This document shows, one piece after another, positions 24,300 to 32,722 of a stretch of 64,000 bases of DNA (position 1 is its first letter; the number at the start of each line of letters is the position of its first letter). The stretch is from Salisediminibacterium halotolerans (GTDB taxonomy: Bacteria > Bacillota > Bacilli > Bacillales > Salisediminibacteriaceae). A model generated the notes under the pieces. That model saw only the letters and a list, made by a program, of their open reading frames with translations. It had not been told where the DNA came from and did not search any database. The position numbers were made by a program, and so were the translations under genes. The DNA lies in NCBI RefSeq assembly GCF_003814815.1, contig NZ_RKQQ01000001.1, positions 186,001 through 250,000 on the forward strand. The letters run 5' to 3'.

Positions 24300-24845
24300 A
24301 TGCGAATTAAAACATTCCTTAATGTAATTCATAACAGCCGCGGCACCACTCTCTTAGAACTTCTCGCGGCGCTTACAATTATGACAATCGTTATCGGTTT
24401 AATTTGGACGATCGTCTTCCAAGTGTCAACCCAATCTGAAACGACCGCTTATCATACACAGCTGAAACAAGAAGCTAACATTATTATCTCAGAGTTAAAA
24501 GAAAAACATCAAGCTGAAGAAGCGATTCTCTGCTACGAAGACGGACAGTTGCGTGACGGTGACGTCCCCCTTCATGATGAACGCTACAGTTTAGAGAACA
24601 TTCGAATCGACACCGCCGGAATGACGCTTGAAAAAGAAGGAACATGTTTCGATGCAAAGTTCGATAGTGCTGAAGCAGTTGATATTTCCTTTACTCTTCG
24701 TTCTGACGACAGTGAACAAGGCTTAACATACGATGTCGATACGGCCTTATATCCGGACAACACCGCCGATGACATCACTCCGCCGGACGACCTGCCAGCG
24801 AAAAGCAGTTCTGGCGGCAACCCCGCATTCGGTAATAATCACTGA
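24300..24845 (+). CDS. Prepilin-type protein (GspJ/ComGF-like)
   Basis: A 181-residue protein with a prepilin cleavage motif, SRGTTLLELLAALTIMTIVI (about residues 13-32), with the cleavage glycine and conserved glutamate. The soluble part contains two cysteines (ILCYED, GTCFDAK) that may form a disulfide and ends in a proline/serine-rich tail. I start at ATG 24300, five bases behind AGGTGA; a GTG three codons earlier overlaps that site. Divergent from the other two pilin-like genes, forming a small pseudopilin cluster. Confidence 0.82.
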   Translation: MRIKTFLNVIHNSRGTTLLELLAALTIMTIVIGLIWTIVFQVSTQSETTAYHTQLKQEANIIISELKEKHQAEEAILCYEDGQLRDGDVPLHDERYSLENIRIDTAGMTLEKEGTCFDAKFDSAEAVDISFTLRSDDSEQGLTYDVDTALYPDNTADDITPPDDLPAKSSSGGNPAFGNNH

Positions 24846-24934
24846 GTCTAAATGTCGGCAAGTTTCACAGACGGAGTGTAACGGGTAGATAAATTGAAGA
24901 TAGCAAGGATAACCGGGAAACGGAGTGTACGCTG

Positions 24935-26614
24935 ATGATAAAAACGACGCGCCTTAGACACGCCAACCGCTTCAGGCAGATTATTCATGCGCTTGTCCGC
25001 AACGGATTCGGCTTTTTTGTGCAGAAGATCGGTCTAATGGAAGAAGTGAAAGGCCCGCGCAAATGGTGGTCAAAAGAAAATAAACACGTCCGCACGTCGG
25101 AAGAGCGAATCCGCCATTTGCTCGAAGAACTCGGTCCGACGTTTGTCAAACTCGGGCAAATCGCCAGTACGCGTAACGATGTCTTCCCGCCGCGTTTAAT
25201 CGCGGAATTGGAAAAGCTGCAAGATCATGTTTCGCCGTTCTCATACGAGGAAGTCGAAGACGTGTTCTATGCGGAGATGGAACAGTCGATTGACGACTAT
25301 TTTGCCTCGTTTGACAGAGAGCCGCTCGCATCTGCGTCGATCGGACAAGTACATAAAGCGGTCACTCATGACGGCCGGGAAGTCGCTGTTAAAGTTCAGC
25401 GGCCAGGGATCGAACGGACGATTGAAGTCGATCTTGATATTTTATACGACTTAGCCCACCTCGCTGAACGGCAAATCGACGGCGCTTCCCGTTACCGGTT
25501 AACGAAGCTCGTCAAAGAGTTTACGAAAATGATTCGCCGTGAACTGGACTATACGATTGAGGGGCGCAACACTGACCGTATCCGGCAGCAAACGGCGGAT
25601 AACCCGAACGTTTATATTCCGGAGATCGACTGGACGTGCACGACGAAAAAAGTCCTGACGATGGAACTGATCGACGGCAAAAATATTAATCAAATCGATA
25701 CCTCGACGATGACAAAAGACCGGACCGAACATATTGCCGAAACGATCGCGCAGACCCTCACGCGGCAAATTTTTGTCGACGGGTTTTACCACGCCGATCC
25801 GCATCCGGGCAATGTGTTTATCTTGGAAGATGACAGCATCGCTTTTTTAGATTTCGGGATGATCGGACGGCTGACACCGGAGCTGCGTAATCATCTCGCT
25901 ACCTTTGTGATGGGAATTGTCAAGCAGGATACAGACGATATAGTGAAAGCAGTCAGCCGGATCGGCAAAGTGCCGATGGATATCGACCGCGAATCAATGC
26001 GAAAAGACATCGATGAATTCCAAGATCTTTACTTCAGCGTCCCGCTTCATGAAATCGAATTCGGACGCGTCGTCAACGATTTGCTCGGGCTCGTCGGGAG
26101 CTACAACATCGAAATTCCGCAAGACGTAACGCTCGTGGCGAAATCGCTCGTTACGGCCGAATCGCTGATCAGCGACCTCGACCCGGATATCAGTATCATT
26201 GAAGTTGTTAAACCGCTCGGGAACGAGTTAAAGCGGGAACATTTCAGCGCGCAATATTTAAAACGGAAAATGAAAACCTATTCGATGGAATACGTCGATA
26301 TTTTCAGCGAGCTGCCCGATACGCTGAAAAAAGCAGCGAACGTTATCGACCGCGGCCGGCTTCGGCACGATGTCCGCTTGCCTGAAGCGGAAATGATCAG
26401 CAACCGTTTCGCCCGGATCGGCAACCAGCTGACGCTGAGCATATTGCTCCTGGCCATCAGCCTGATTCTCGGCGCGCTTATTTTAGGGATCACCCTTGGC
26501 GACCCGGAAGCCGCCGGCTGGCTGCGGCTGCCTGTGCTCGAAGGAGCCTTTGTCCTTTTCGCACTCCTGTTCGGCTGGCTGATGATTTCTGTCTTACGGA
26601 CGCGGAAAAAGTAA
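24935..26614 (+). CDS. ABC1/UbiB (AarF) family atypical kinase
   Basis: A 559-residue ABC1 family protein, an atypical kinase/ATPase linked in other organisms to isoprenoid quinone metabolism. Hallmarks: the KxGQ loop in [17 protein letters not shown] (about 71-87), the A-rich loop [20 protein letters not shown] with the catalytic aspartate/asparagine, and [10 protein letters not shown] (DFG). Two C-terminal transmembrane helices (about 500-520 and 530-552) anchor it. The start has CGGAGTG upstream. The stop codon is directly followed by the terminator hairpin that borders repeat copy 3. Confidence 0.92.
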   Translation: MIKTTRLRHANRFRQIIHALVRNGFGFFVQKIGLMEEVKGPRKWWSKENKHVRTSEERIRHLLEELGPTFVKLGQIASTRNDVFPPRLIAELEKLQDHVSPFSYEEVEDVFYAEMEQSIDDYFASFDREPLASASIGQVHKAVTHDGREVAVKVQRPGIERTIEVDLDILYDLAHLAERQIDGASRYRLTKLVKEFTKMIRRELDYTIEGRNTDRIRQQTADNPNVYIPEIDWTCTTKKVLTMELIDGKNINQIDTSTMTKDRTEHIAETIAQTLTRQIFVDGFYHADPHPGNVFILEDDSIAFLDFGMIGRLTPELRNHLATFVMGIVKQDTDDIVKAVSRIGKVPMDIDRESMRKDIDEFQDLYFSVPLHEIEFGRVVNDLLGLVGSYNIEIPQDVTLVAKSLVTAESLISDLDPDISIIEVVKPLGNELKREHFSAQYLKRKMKTYSMEYVDIFSELPDTLKKAANVIDRGRLRHDVRLPEAEMISNRFARIGNQLTLSILLLAISLILGALILGITLGDPEAAGWLRLPVLEGAFVLFALLFGWLMISVLRTRKK

Positions 26615-26644
26615 AACCCGCCCCTGAAGAAAGGGGCGGGTTGT
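26614..26644. terminator. Hairpin bordering repeat copy 3, left
   Basis: AACCCGCCCCT and AGGGGCGGGTT form a strong stem. The 31-base sequence is repeated exactly at 27007-27037. It begins at the last base of the ABC1 gene but lacks a T-run, as if cut from its T-run by the insertion. Confidence 0.85.
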
Positions 26645-27005
26645 AGACTGTAGACAAAGTCATGACATCGTTAGATGTCATATTAAAAGAAACGGATGAC
26701 GACGCATCGTCCGGCTTCTTTCCGCGGGCGAGCGCCGAGCCGCTTCGGGCTTGGCCCTGCAGGGTCTCGCCTGTCTCGCTATCCCGCAGGAGAAAGCCGG
26801 GATGCTGGGTCATCCTCTTTTTTGAAGCGAGTGTATTCATAAAAAAGAAGCCATGCATCCACTCCTCCGACGCCTCCGGGAAAGCAAGAGACGAAGATCC
26901 GGATTCGGCGGCCTCAGCCGCCGAATACTAGCTGAGTCCTTGCCCGGGGCAAGCGGAGGGTAGTGGATTCATGGCTGACATCAAAATATAGTTTGTCTAC
27001 AGTCT
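26645..27005. repeat. Dispersed structured element, copy 3 (361 bp, lacks module A)
   Basis: This copy has the best-preserved ends: AGACTGTAGACAAA (26645-26658) and its exact complement (26992-27005), a 14-bp perfect terminal inverted repeat. It lacks the segment with the AAGACTTCGCC/GTGTCTT hairpin found in copies 1 and 2 but keeps the GCGAGCGCCGAGCC-type module absent from copy 2. It is bordered by exact 31-bp direct repeats that are each a terminator hairpin. Reading frames inside it are not credible. Confidence 0.87.
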
Positions 27006-27006
27006 G

Positions 27007-27037
27007 AAACCCGCCCCTGAAGAAAGGGGCGGGTTGT
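27007..27037. terminator. Hairpin bordering repeat copy 3, right
   Basis: Exact 31-base copy of 26614-26644, here followed by a T-run on the plus strand (TTTTATTC). On the minus strand it directly follows the acoC stop codon. Confidence 0.87.
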
Positions 27038-27038
27038 T

Positions 27039-28313
27039 TTATTCTTCGTATACGAGCACGTGCGGATGTTCAAGCCGGCGGATCACAGCGTCTAAAAATT
27101 GTGCCGCCGGTTCCCCGTCGACGATTCTGTGATCAAACGTTAAACTGAGCGGCAATTTCAACGCTTCTTTATGCCGGCGTCCGTCGAAAACAGCCGTTTC
27201 TTCAATCGCACCGACACCGAGAATCCCTGTTTCCGGCGGATTCAAAATCGGTGTGAAAAATCCGACTTTCGACGCGCCTAAGTTCGTTACTGTAAACGTC
27301 GATCCTTTCAGCTCATCGGAACCGATCGAACCATCGGCAACTTTATCAGCCATCTGCCGGATCTTCGCCGAGAGTTCTCTTAACGAAAGCTGATCAGCAT
27401 CAAATACGACCGGAACCATCAGTCCGCGTTTCATCGCGGCAGCAATTCCGAGATGAACATACGGATACTCATAAATCTTGTCTTCAATTAGAGCGCTGTT
27501 CATAAACGGATGTTCTTTCAGCGCGCTGACGGCTGCCCGGCAAACCATATCCGTCACGGTTGCTTTACCGGTCACTCCTGCGTCAGCCAGTTCGGTATTC
27601 AATTTTTTTCGAAACGCCATTAATTCGGTCACATCTGCATAACGCATAATAGTCAGCTGCGCGGATTGCTGGATACTTTCATGCATCCGTTCACCGATCA
27701 CTTTGCGAATCCCGGAAAAGTCTTTTTCCACCGGCTGTTGCCGAACGGCTTTCAGCTGTTCAGGATCGGGAAGCGGGATGGCCGGCTGTTCTGTCTCTGT
27801 CTGTACACTGCCGGACGCAGCTTGAAGCACGTCGTCTTTTGTGATCCGTCCGTTCGGTCCGCTGCCGGTTACAGCAGACAAATCGACACCTTTAGACTTT
27901 GCCAGTTTCCGGGCTGCCGGCGACGCTTTATGCCGTCCGTTTCCGGCTGAACTGTCGTCTGCGGCAGGCGTTTGGACTGCGACAGATGTATCTTCTTTTT
28001 TAGGCTGCTCGTTTACAGTTTCAGCTTCTGAGCTTTCTGCACTTTTCGGCGCTTCCGCTTGCGGGGCTTGTTCTCCTGCTTCACCGACATATCCGATCGG
28101 CTCGCCGACCTTGACCACCGAGTCCACCGGTGCAGAAATGGAGATAAGCACCCCGTCAAACGGGGCTTCAACTTCATTCTCGATTTTTTCCGATGAAATC
28201 GACGCAATCGCTTCACCTTTATTCACCGTATCTCCTTCTTGCTTCAACCATTCGACGACCGTTCCTTCTTCCATACTCATGCCCATTTTCGGCATCACAA
28301 CCGCTTTTGCCAT
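27039..28313 (-). CDS. acoC: Dihydrolipoamide acetyltransferase (E2) of acetoin dehydrogenase
   Basis: A 424-residue E2 core enzyme of a 2-oxo acid dehydrogenase type complex. It has one lipoyl domain (lysine in ISSEKIENEVEAPF, about 40-53), an alanine/glutamate-rich linker, an E1/E3-binding domain (KASPAARKLAKSKGVDLSAV, about 130-149) and the acyltransferase domain with the active-site THFDHR-type motif LTFDHRIVDGEPAAQF near the end. Start at 28313 (MAKAVVMPKM), with GGGAGATG upstream; a 33-codon upstream extension has no ribosome site. It is the last gene of acoABC, but 101 bases and a hairpin separate it from acoB. An E3 gene (acoL) is missing here. Confidence 0.9.
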   Translation of the reverse strand: MAKAVVMPKMGMSMEEGTVVEWLKQEGDTVNKGEAIASISSEKIENEVEAPFDGVLISISAPVDSVVKVGEPIGYVGEAGEQAPQAEAPKSAESSEAETVNEQPKKEDTSVAVQTPAADDSSAGNGRHKASPAARKLAKSKGVDLSAVTGSGPNGRITKDDVLQAASGSVQTETEQPAIPLPDPEQLKAVRQQPVEKDFSGIRKVIGERMHESIQQSAQLTIMRYADVTELMAFRKKLNTELADAGVTGKATVTDMVCRAAVSALKEHPFMNSALIEDKIYEYPYVHLGIAAAMKRGLMVPVVFDADQLSLRELSAKIRQMADKVADGSIGSDELKGSTFTVTNLGASKVGFFTPILNPPETGILGVGAIEETAVFDGRRHKEALKLPLSLTFDHRIVDGEPAAQFLDAVIRRLEHPHVLVYEE

Positions 28314-28370
28314 CAAATCATCTCCCTTCCAGACTCCAAACAATCCAGCTTGACTGCTGAAAAACGCCAG

Positions 28371-28409
28371 AAAAAGAACCGCCGCCCGATCAAGCAACGG
28401 CTCTTTTTT
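28371..28409 (-). terminator. Intercistronic hairpin between acoB and acoC
   Basis: On the minus strand AAAAAGAGCCG and CGGTTCTTTTT pair with one G-U wobble and end in a T-run, directly after the acoB stop. It may act as a partial terminator lowering E2 transcription relative to E1. Confidence 0.6.
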
Positions 28410-28414
28410 CATGG

Positions 28415-29449
28415 TTATACGGTCATTGACGTATCATCACCGATCATTTCCGAAATGACGTTAATAATTTTTTCCGGCGTCGGCAAATAGATATCTTCTA
28501 ATGCCGGTGAGAACGGCACTGGTGTATGCGGAGCTGTTACCCGTTTAACCGGTGCATCAAGGAAATCGAAGCCTTTGTCAGCCGCTAAAGCTGCAATATC
28601 TGTCGCTACGTTGCAGCGCGGATTCGCTTCGTCGACAATGACGAGATGATTCGTTTTCATCAGCGAATCGAGAATAATTTTTTCATCGAGCGGCGACGTG
28701 CTGCGCGGATCAATGACTTCGGCTTCCATCCCCTTCGCTGACAGTTGCTTCGCTGCTTCGAGAGCTGTATTGACTTGTTTGCCGATGCCGACGATCGTTA
28801 CATCCGACCCCGGCCGTTTAACTTCGCCTTTGCCGAGCGGAACTGTGTAATACCCTTCCGGGACCTCTCCTTTTACATTGTAAAGCGTCTTATCTTCAAA
28901 AAAGATCACCGGATCATCGTCTTCAATTGCTGCCAAAAGCAGACCCTTGGCATCGTAAGGGGTGGAAGGGATAACAACTTTTATCCCCGGGATCGCAGTA
29001 AACATCCCGTACAAACTTTGCGAATGCTGTGCCGCGGCCCGAAAGCCAGCGCCGTGCATCGTCCGGATAACCATCGGCACTTTCGCTTTACCGCCAAACA
29101 TATAGCGCAGTTTCGCTCCCTGGTTCATCACTTCGTCCAAGCAGCTGCCGATAAAATCGTTGAACATCAATTCTGCTACCGGACGCATGCCGGTTGCAGC
29201 CGTTGTTACAGCGGCGCCGATATAACCAGCTTCAGAAATCGGCGTATCCAATACACGGTCGCGCCCGAACTCTTGTACGAGATTTGAGGTGACCCCCATA
29301 ACGCCGCCCCAGGCTTCTTCATCACCTAAATGATCCACTTCTGCTCCGCCCGCGACGTCTTCTCCCATTAAAATGACATTATCATCTTTTCTCATTGCCA
29401 GCTGCATCGCTTCCCGAACCGCTTCCGAAAACGTTATCTGTCGTGTCAT
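28415..29449 (-). CDS. acoB: Acetoin dehydrogenase E1 component, beta subunit
   Basis: A 344-residue thiamine-diphosphate-dependent dehydrogenase beta subunit. It carries the usual features: SEAVREAMQLAMRKDDNVIL at the start, LMGEDVAGGAEV, RVLDTPISEAGYIGAAV and the C-terminal half with IVDEANPRCNVATDIAALAA and VKRVTAPHTPVPFSPALED. With the alpha subunit it cleaves acetoin to acetaldehyde and a lipoyl-bound acetyl group. AAAGGAGG precedes the start. It lies 25 bp downstream of acoA. A general pyruvate or branched-chain dehydrogenase is less likely because of the sigma-54-type regulation. Confidence 0.9.
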   Translation of the reverse strand: MTRQITFSEAVREAMQLAMRKDDNVILMGEDVAGGAEVDHLGDEEAWGGVMGVTSNLVQEFGRDRVLDTPISEAGYIGAAVTTAATGMRPVAELMFNDFIGSCLDEVMNQGAKLRYMFGGKAKVPMVIRTMHGAGFRAAAQHSQSLYGMFTAIPGIKVVIPSTPYDAKGLLLAAIEDDDPVIFFEDKTLYNVKGEVPEGYYTVPLGKGEVKRPGSDVTIVGIGKQVNTALEAAKQLSAKGMEAEVIDPRSTSPLDEKIILDSLMKTNHLVIVDEANPRCNVATDIAALAADKGFDFLDAPVKRVTAPHTPVPFSPALEDIYLPTPEKIINVISEMIGDDTSMTV

Positions 29450-29474
29450 GCCAAACTGCCTCCTTTTATTCGAA

Positions 29475-30476
29475 TTATTCAGCGTGATAGCGCACGTACA
29501 CGTCTTTTAACAAATCCTCCGCATGCGGATCTTCGCTGCTTTCCGCAAATGAAACCGCCTCATCAACCGCCTGCTTAACCGAGCTTTCGATCTCATCAAG
29601 ATCGGTTTCATTAAGCAATTTATTTTCAATAACGAAGCTGCGGAATTTCACAATCGCATCATCTTCCCCGAGGTGACGTTCTTTGTCTTCTTGTGTTTTA
29701 TACTTTTGCGCATCCCCTTCGAAGTGGCCGTAATTGCGGTACGTTTTGCACTCAATTAACGACGGTCCTTCGCCGGCTCTTGCGCGCTCAATTGCCCGCT
29801 GCGCCGCTTCAAACACTGCGACAACATCTTTGCCGTCAACAATTTCGCCCGGAATCCCGTAACCAGCAGCACGGTCGGCAATATTTTCGCACGAAGATGC
29901 ATACTCAAACGGAGTAGCCTCTGCATAACCGTTGTTTTCCGCAACAAAAAGCGCCGGCAAATTCCAAATCGCTGCTAGATTAATCCCTTCGTGAAACGTG
30001 CCGTGATTTCCGGCTCCGTCGCCGAAAAAGCACGCCGAAACGCCGCCGTTTTTCTTCAGTTTCGCCGTTAATGCAGCACCCGCTGCCATTGGAAAACCGC
30101 CGCCGACGATCCCGTTTGCCCCGAGCATTCCTTTATCGACATCCGCAATGTGCATCGAACCGCCTTTGCCGTTGCAAAGACCCGTTTTCTTTCCGTAAAG
30201 TTCCGCCATCATTCCGTCCAATTCACAGCCTTTTGCAATGCAATGCCCGTGTCCCCGGTGTGTGCTTGTAATCGTATCGGTTTCATCTAAATGCGCACAC
30301 ACGCCGACAGCGACTGCCTCTTCGCCGGCATACAAGTGTACAAACCCCGGCAATTTCCCTTGCCCGAACAACTCATGAACACGATCCTCAAACATCCGGA
30401 TCTCACACATTTTCTGATACATCCACCGCGCCCGTTCCGACGTAATCCCGCGAACAGCATGCTCTGTAACCTTCAT
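29475..30476 (-). CDS. acoA: Acetoin dehydrogenase E1 component, alpha subunit
   Basis: A 333-residue E1 alpha subunit. The thiamine-diphosphate motif is present as FFGDGAGNHGTFHEG (GDG) ending in VAENNGYAEA (NN). The stretch GKGGSMHIADVDKGMLGANG is typical of the acetoin type. Start at ATG 30476 (MKVTEHAV), with GGGAGG nine bases upstream; an upstream extension of 19 codons has no ribosome site. It is the first gene behind a clear -24/-12 promoter, so transcription needs sigma-54 and an activator such as the AcoR-like protein encoded just upstream. Confidence 0.92.
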   Translation of the reverse strand: MKVTEHAVRGITSERARWMYQKMCEIRMFEDRVHELFGQGKLPGFVHLYAGEEAVAVGVCAHLDETDTITSTHRGHGHCIAKGCELDGMMAELYGKKTGLCNGKGGSMHIADVDKGMLGANGIVGGGFPMAAGAALTAKLKKNGGVSACFFGDGAGNHGTFHEGINLAAIWNLPALFVAENNGYAEATPFEYASSCENIADRAAGYGIPGEIVDGKDVVAVFEAAQRAIERARAGEGPSLIECKTYRNYGHFEGDAQKYKTQEDKERHLGEDDAIVKFRSFVIENKLLNETDLDEIESSVKQAVDEAVSFAESSEDPHAEDLLKDVYVRYHAE

Positions 30477-30559
30477 CCGTACATACCTCCCTGTGATGAT
30501 TTTTCGAAACAGCGAATCAACTTTCGGCGGCAATAGTATACGCCTCCACCCTTTTTATA

Positions 30560-30577
30560 ATGCAAAAATCGTGCCAA
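30560..30577 (-). promoter_or_regulatory. Sigma-54 (-24/-12) promoter of acoABC
   Basis: On the minus strand TTGGCAC, five bases, TTGCAT is an essentially perfect -24/-12 element, about 85 bp upstream of the acoA start. This matches the SigL/AcoR control of acetoin catabolism known from Bacillus. Confidence 0.92.
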
Positions 30578-30656
30578 TTTTGTAAACGCAATCATAATTG
30601 CTCTAAACACTGTCTCTCCGGGATATTTCAGACGAAAGCAGGTGGTTCCGGATCGT

Positions 30657-30697
30657 AAAAAACGGTACAGATTGAGACATCGTCCCAATCTGTACCG
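30657..30697 (-). terminator. Terminator of the acoR-like gene
   Basis: CGGTACAGATTG and CAATCTGTACCG form a 12-bp stem followed by TTTTTT on the minus strand. It lies upstream of the sigma-54 promoter, insulating it. Confidence 0.9.
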
Positions 30698-30714
30698 CTC
30701 ATTCCCAAATTGTA

Positions 30715-31734
30715 TCAATCCAGCCCGTATTTTTTTATTTTTCGATAAAATGTGCTCCGCGGCATCCCGACGAGCTTCATCGCCGCCTGCACCCGCCCTC
30801 CAGATGCTGCCAGCGCTTGCTTCAGATCATCGCGTTCCAACTGCTCCCGGTACGTCAGGCTCTTGGAGGCCGTTTCCGCTCCTGCCCCCCGGCAAACACG
30901 CTGTTCCTGACGCGGATCAAGCTCGCGAATCTGCCCGCGAAGCGTCTTGGCAGGCGGAAGCGTTTGCGGATGAAAGATGCGCAGCCGCTCGAGGGTATGA
31001 AGAAGCTGCCGGACATTTCCCGGCCAATCGTAGCCCGTCATCTCCGCAAGGTGTTCATCCGTCCAGACAGCGTTCCAATCGTGCTCATCTTTATACCAGG
31101 CAATAAGCGCCCAGATATCTTCACGGCGATCCCGAAGCGGCGGCAAAAATAACGGGCTGACATACAGTCTGTAATACAAATCCGCTCGCAAACAACCTAA
31201 CTGCACAAGAGTGCGTAAATCTTGATTCGTCGCTGTAACAATCCGGACATCACAGGCGACGTCTTGATCAGCGCCGACCGGCAAAAACCGTCCGTGATCG
31301 AGCACTTTTAAGAGCGCTTTTTGCATCGCTTCCGGCATTTCACCGATCTCATCTAAGAACAGCGTCCCGCCGTCGGCTGCGGCAAATTTTCCTTTCGCCC
31401 CGGCCTTGCCCGCCCCCGTAAACGCGCCGGGAACATAGCCGAACAGTTCGCTTGCGAGCAAATTTTCCGGAAGCGCACCGCAATTCACTTCTACATACGG
31501 CCTGTTGCGGCGCGGACTGTTCAAATGGATCGCTTTTGCCAGCAAATCTTTTCCTGTTCCTGTCTCACCGGTTAAATGAACCGGCAAACCCGATGGCGCC
31601 AATACTGCTGCCTGCCGCAGCACATTCCGAAATGCTATGCTTTCCCCTGTCACTCCAGGGAAATGAAACGGGTACAGCGTCTCTGAAGACACATGCGCAC
31701 GCGTCTCACGCTTGCTTTGTTCAAGCTCTTGCAT
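30715..31734 (-). CDS. acoR: Sigma-54-dependent transcription activator, AcoR-like but without sensor domain
   Basis: A 339-residue enhancer-binding protein made of little more than an AAA+ domain and a Fis-type DNA-binding domain. The AAA+ part has Walker A (GETGTGKD), the sigma-54-contact loop GAFTGA, Walker B (GGTLFLDEIGEM) and the arginine-finger region LRDRREDI; the C-terminus has AASGGRVQAAMKLVGMPRST. Bacillus AcoR is about 600 residues with an N-terminal GAF-type sensor; here only about 30 residues precede the AAA+ domain. It may be active constitutively or controlled by abundance. Start at 31734, with AAAGGCGGG upstream. Its place directly before acoA supports its target. Confidence 0.85.
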   Translation of the reverse strand: MQELEQSKRETRAHVSSETLYPFHFPGVTGESIAFRNVLRQAAVLAPSGLPVHLTGETGTGKDLLAKAIHLNSPRRNRPYVEVNCGALPENLLASELFGYVPGAFTGAGKAGAKGKFAAADGGTLFLDEIGEMPEAMQKALLKVLDHGRFLPVGADQDVACDVRIVTATNQDLRTLVQLGCLRADLYYRLYVSPLFLPPLRDRREDIWALIAWYKDEHDWNAVWTDEHLAEMTGYDWPGNVRQLLHTLERLRIFHPQTLPPAKTLRGQIRELDPRQEQRVCRGAGAETASKSLTYREQLERDDLKQALAASGGRVQAAMKLVGMPRSTFYRKIKKYGLD

Positions 31735-31821
31735 GAAAATCCCGCCTTTCGCCAAGATCATTCCACGCATGACGATTCTCTGCTGACAAAACGGCGTTCA
31801 CACGTTAGAGATACTCATCTG

Positions 31822-31849
31822 ATGAGAACGCTTTCTCGTTCTTATTATA
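31822..31849 (-). promoter_or_regulatory. Promoter with cre-like site for the acoR-like gene
   Basis: On the minus strand a TATAAT box (31844-31849) is followed within eight bases by AGAAAGCGTTCTCAT, which matches the CcpA-binding cre consensus at most positions (plus-strand form ATGAGAACGCTTTCT, 31822-31836). A cre at the transcription start would give glucose repression, as known for acoR in Bacillus. No good -35 is visible. Confidence 0.55.
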
Positions 31850-31866
31850 GCACATTTACCGGGCGA

Positions 31867-32607
31867 TCAGACGCCAAAAAATATTAAATTTACAGCCGAG
31901 AGCGCGACAACGGCCGCTGCCAGCTTTTTAATTTTATCCTGCGGAATATAGGAGAAACAGCGGACCCCGAGTCTTGAACCAAAGACAACGCTCATGATCC
32001 CGACAAGAAAGAACACAACGAGCATCAGCGAATAATCGCCGCTTGCACCGTGCAACGCGACCGACGTTGCATTTGTAAACAAAAACGTCACTTGCAAATT
32101 CGCGCTGTAGGCATACTTATTATCAGAGAATTTCAGCATCATATAAAAGACAAAAAACGGTCCGCCGACGGCAAAAATCCCGCCGACAAATCCGCCGCCG
32201 AAACCGGCCGCCATCGGAAGCCATTTCCCGCTGACAATTCTGTCCGGATCGGGTTTTTTACTGAAAAACAAATAAAACACCACGAGGATCAAAAATATCC
32301 CGAGAAACACGCGTAATATATCGAGCTCTCCGTATGTATGCAGAATATGATAACCGCCGAGACGCCCGACAAATGCCGCCCCCAAAAGCACAAACAGCGC
32401 GCGCCATTGAATATGCTTATACATTTGCAAAATCATGCTGCTGGCCAGCACAAGCGACAATGACAAAACGAGCAAAGCGCTCTCTTGGACCGTATAAATT
32501 AACGGCAAAAAGCTCATCGCAATTAAACCGAAGCCAAATCCGCTGACTCCTTGAACAAATGCACCGCCAAATAAGACGACGACAATAAATAAGACTTCCC
32601 AAATCAT
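31867..32607 (-). CDS. TauE/SafE family membrane transporter
   Basis: A 246-residue integral membrane protein of the TauE/SafE family with about eight transmembrane helices; relatives export sulfite, sulfoacetate or other organic anions. The two family repeats are recognisable as FVQGVSGFGFGLIAMSFLPL near the N-terminus and GGGFVGGIFAVGGPFFVFYM in the middle. The substrate cannot be told. Start at 32607 (MIWEVL), with AAGGCGGG upstream; the 47-codon extension upstream is not hydrophobic and has no ribosome site. Neighbours do not reveal its role. Confidence 0.87.
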   Translation of the reverse strand: MIWEVLFIVVVLFGGAFVQGVSGFGFGLIAMSFLPLIYTVQESALLVLSLSLVLASSMILQMYKHIQWRALFVLLGAAFVGRLGGYHILHTYGELDILRVFLGIFLILVVFYLFFSKKPDPDRIVSGKWLPMAAGFGGGFVGGIFAVGGPFFVFYMMLKFSDNKYAYSANLQVTFLFTNATSVALHGASGDYSLMLVVFFLVGIMSVVFGSRLGVRCFSYIPQDKIKKLAAAVVALSAVNLIFFGV

Positions 32608-32643
32608 CCGTTTACCCGCCTTTTTTGCTTTACTCAAAATAAA

Positions 32644-32669
32644 CGCGCCGGCTGTTAAACGGCCGGCGC
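32644..32669 (-). terminator. Terminator of the MurNAc recycling operon
   Basis: GCGCCGGC and GCCGGCGC form the stem with the flanking bases adding to it; TTTATTTT follows on the minus strand. It lies after the mupG stop codon. Confidence 0.82.
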
Positions 32670-32722
32670 ATTGTTCGTTATTATATTTTAGCAAATTATT
32701 CTTGCAGCTGCTTAAAAATTTT

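Noticed and set aside
30642-31152. Plus-strand frames opposite the acoR-like gene
   Set aside because: They are antisense shadows of the conserved AAA+ domain and have no ribosome site.
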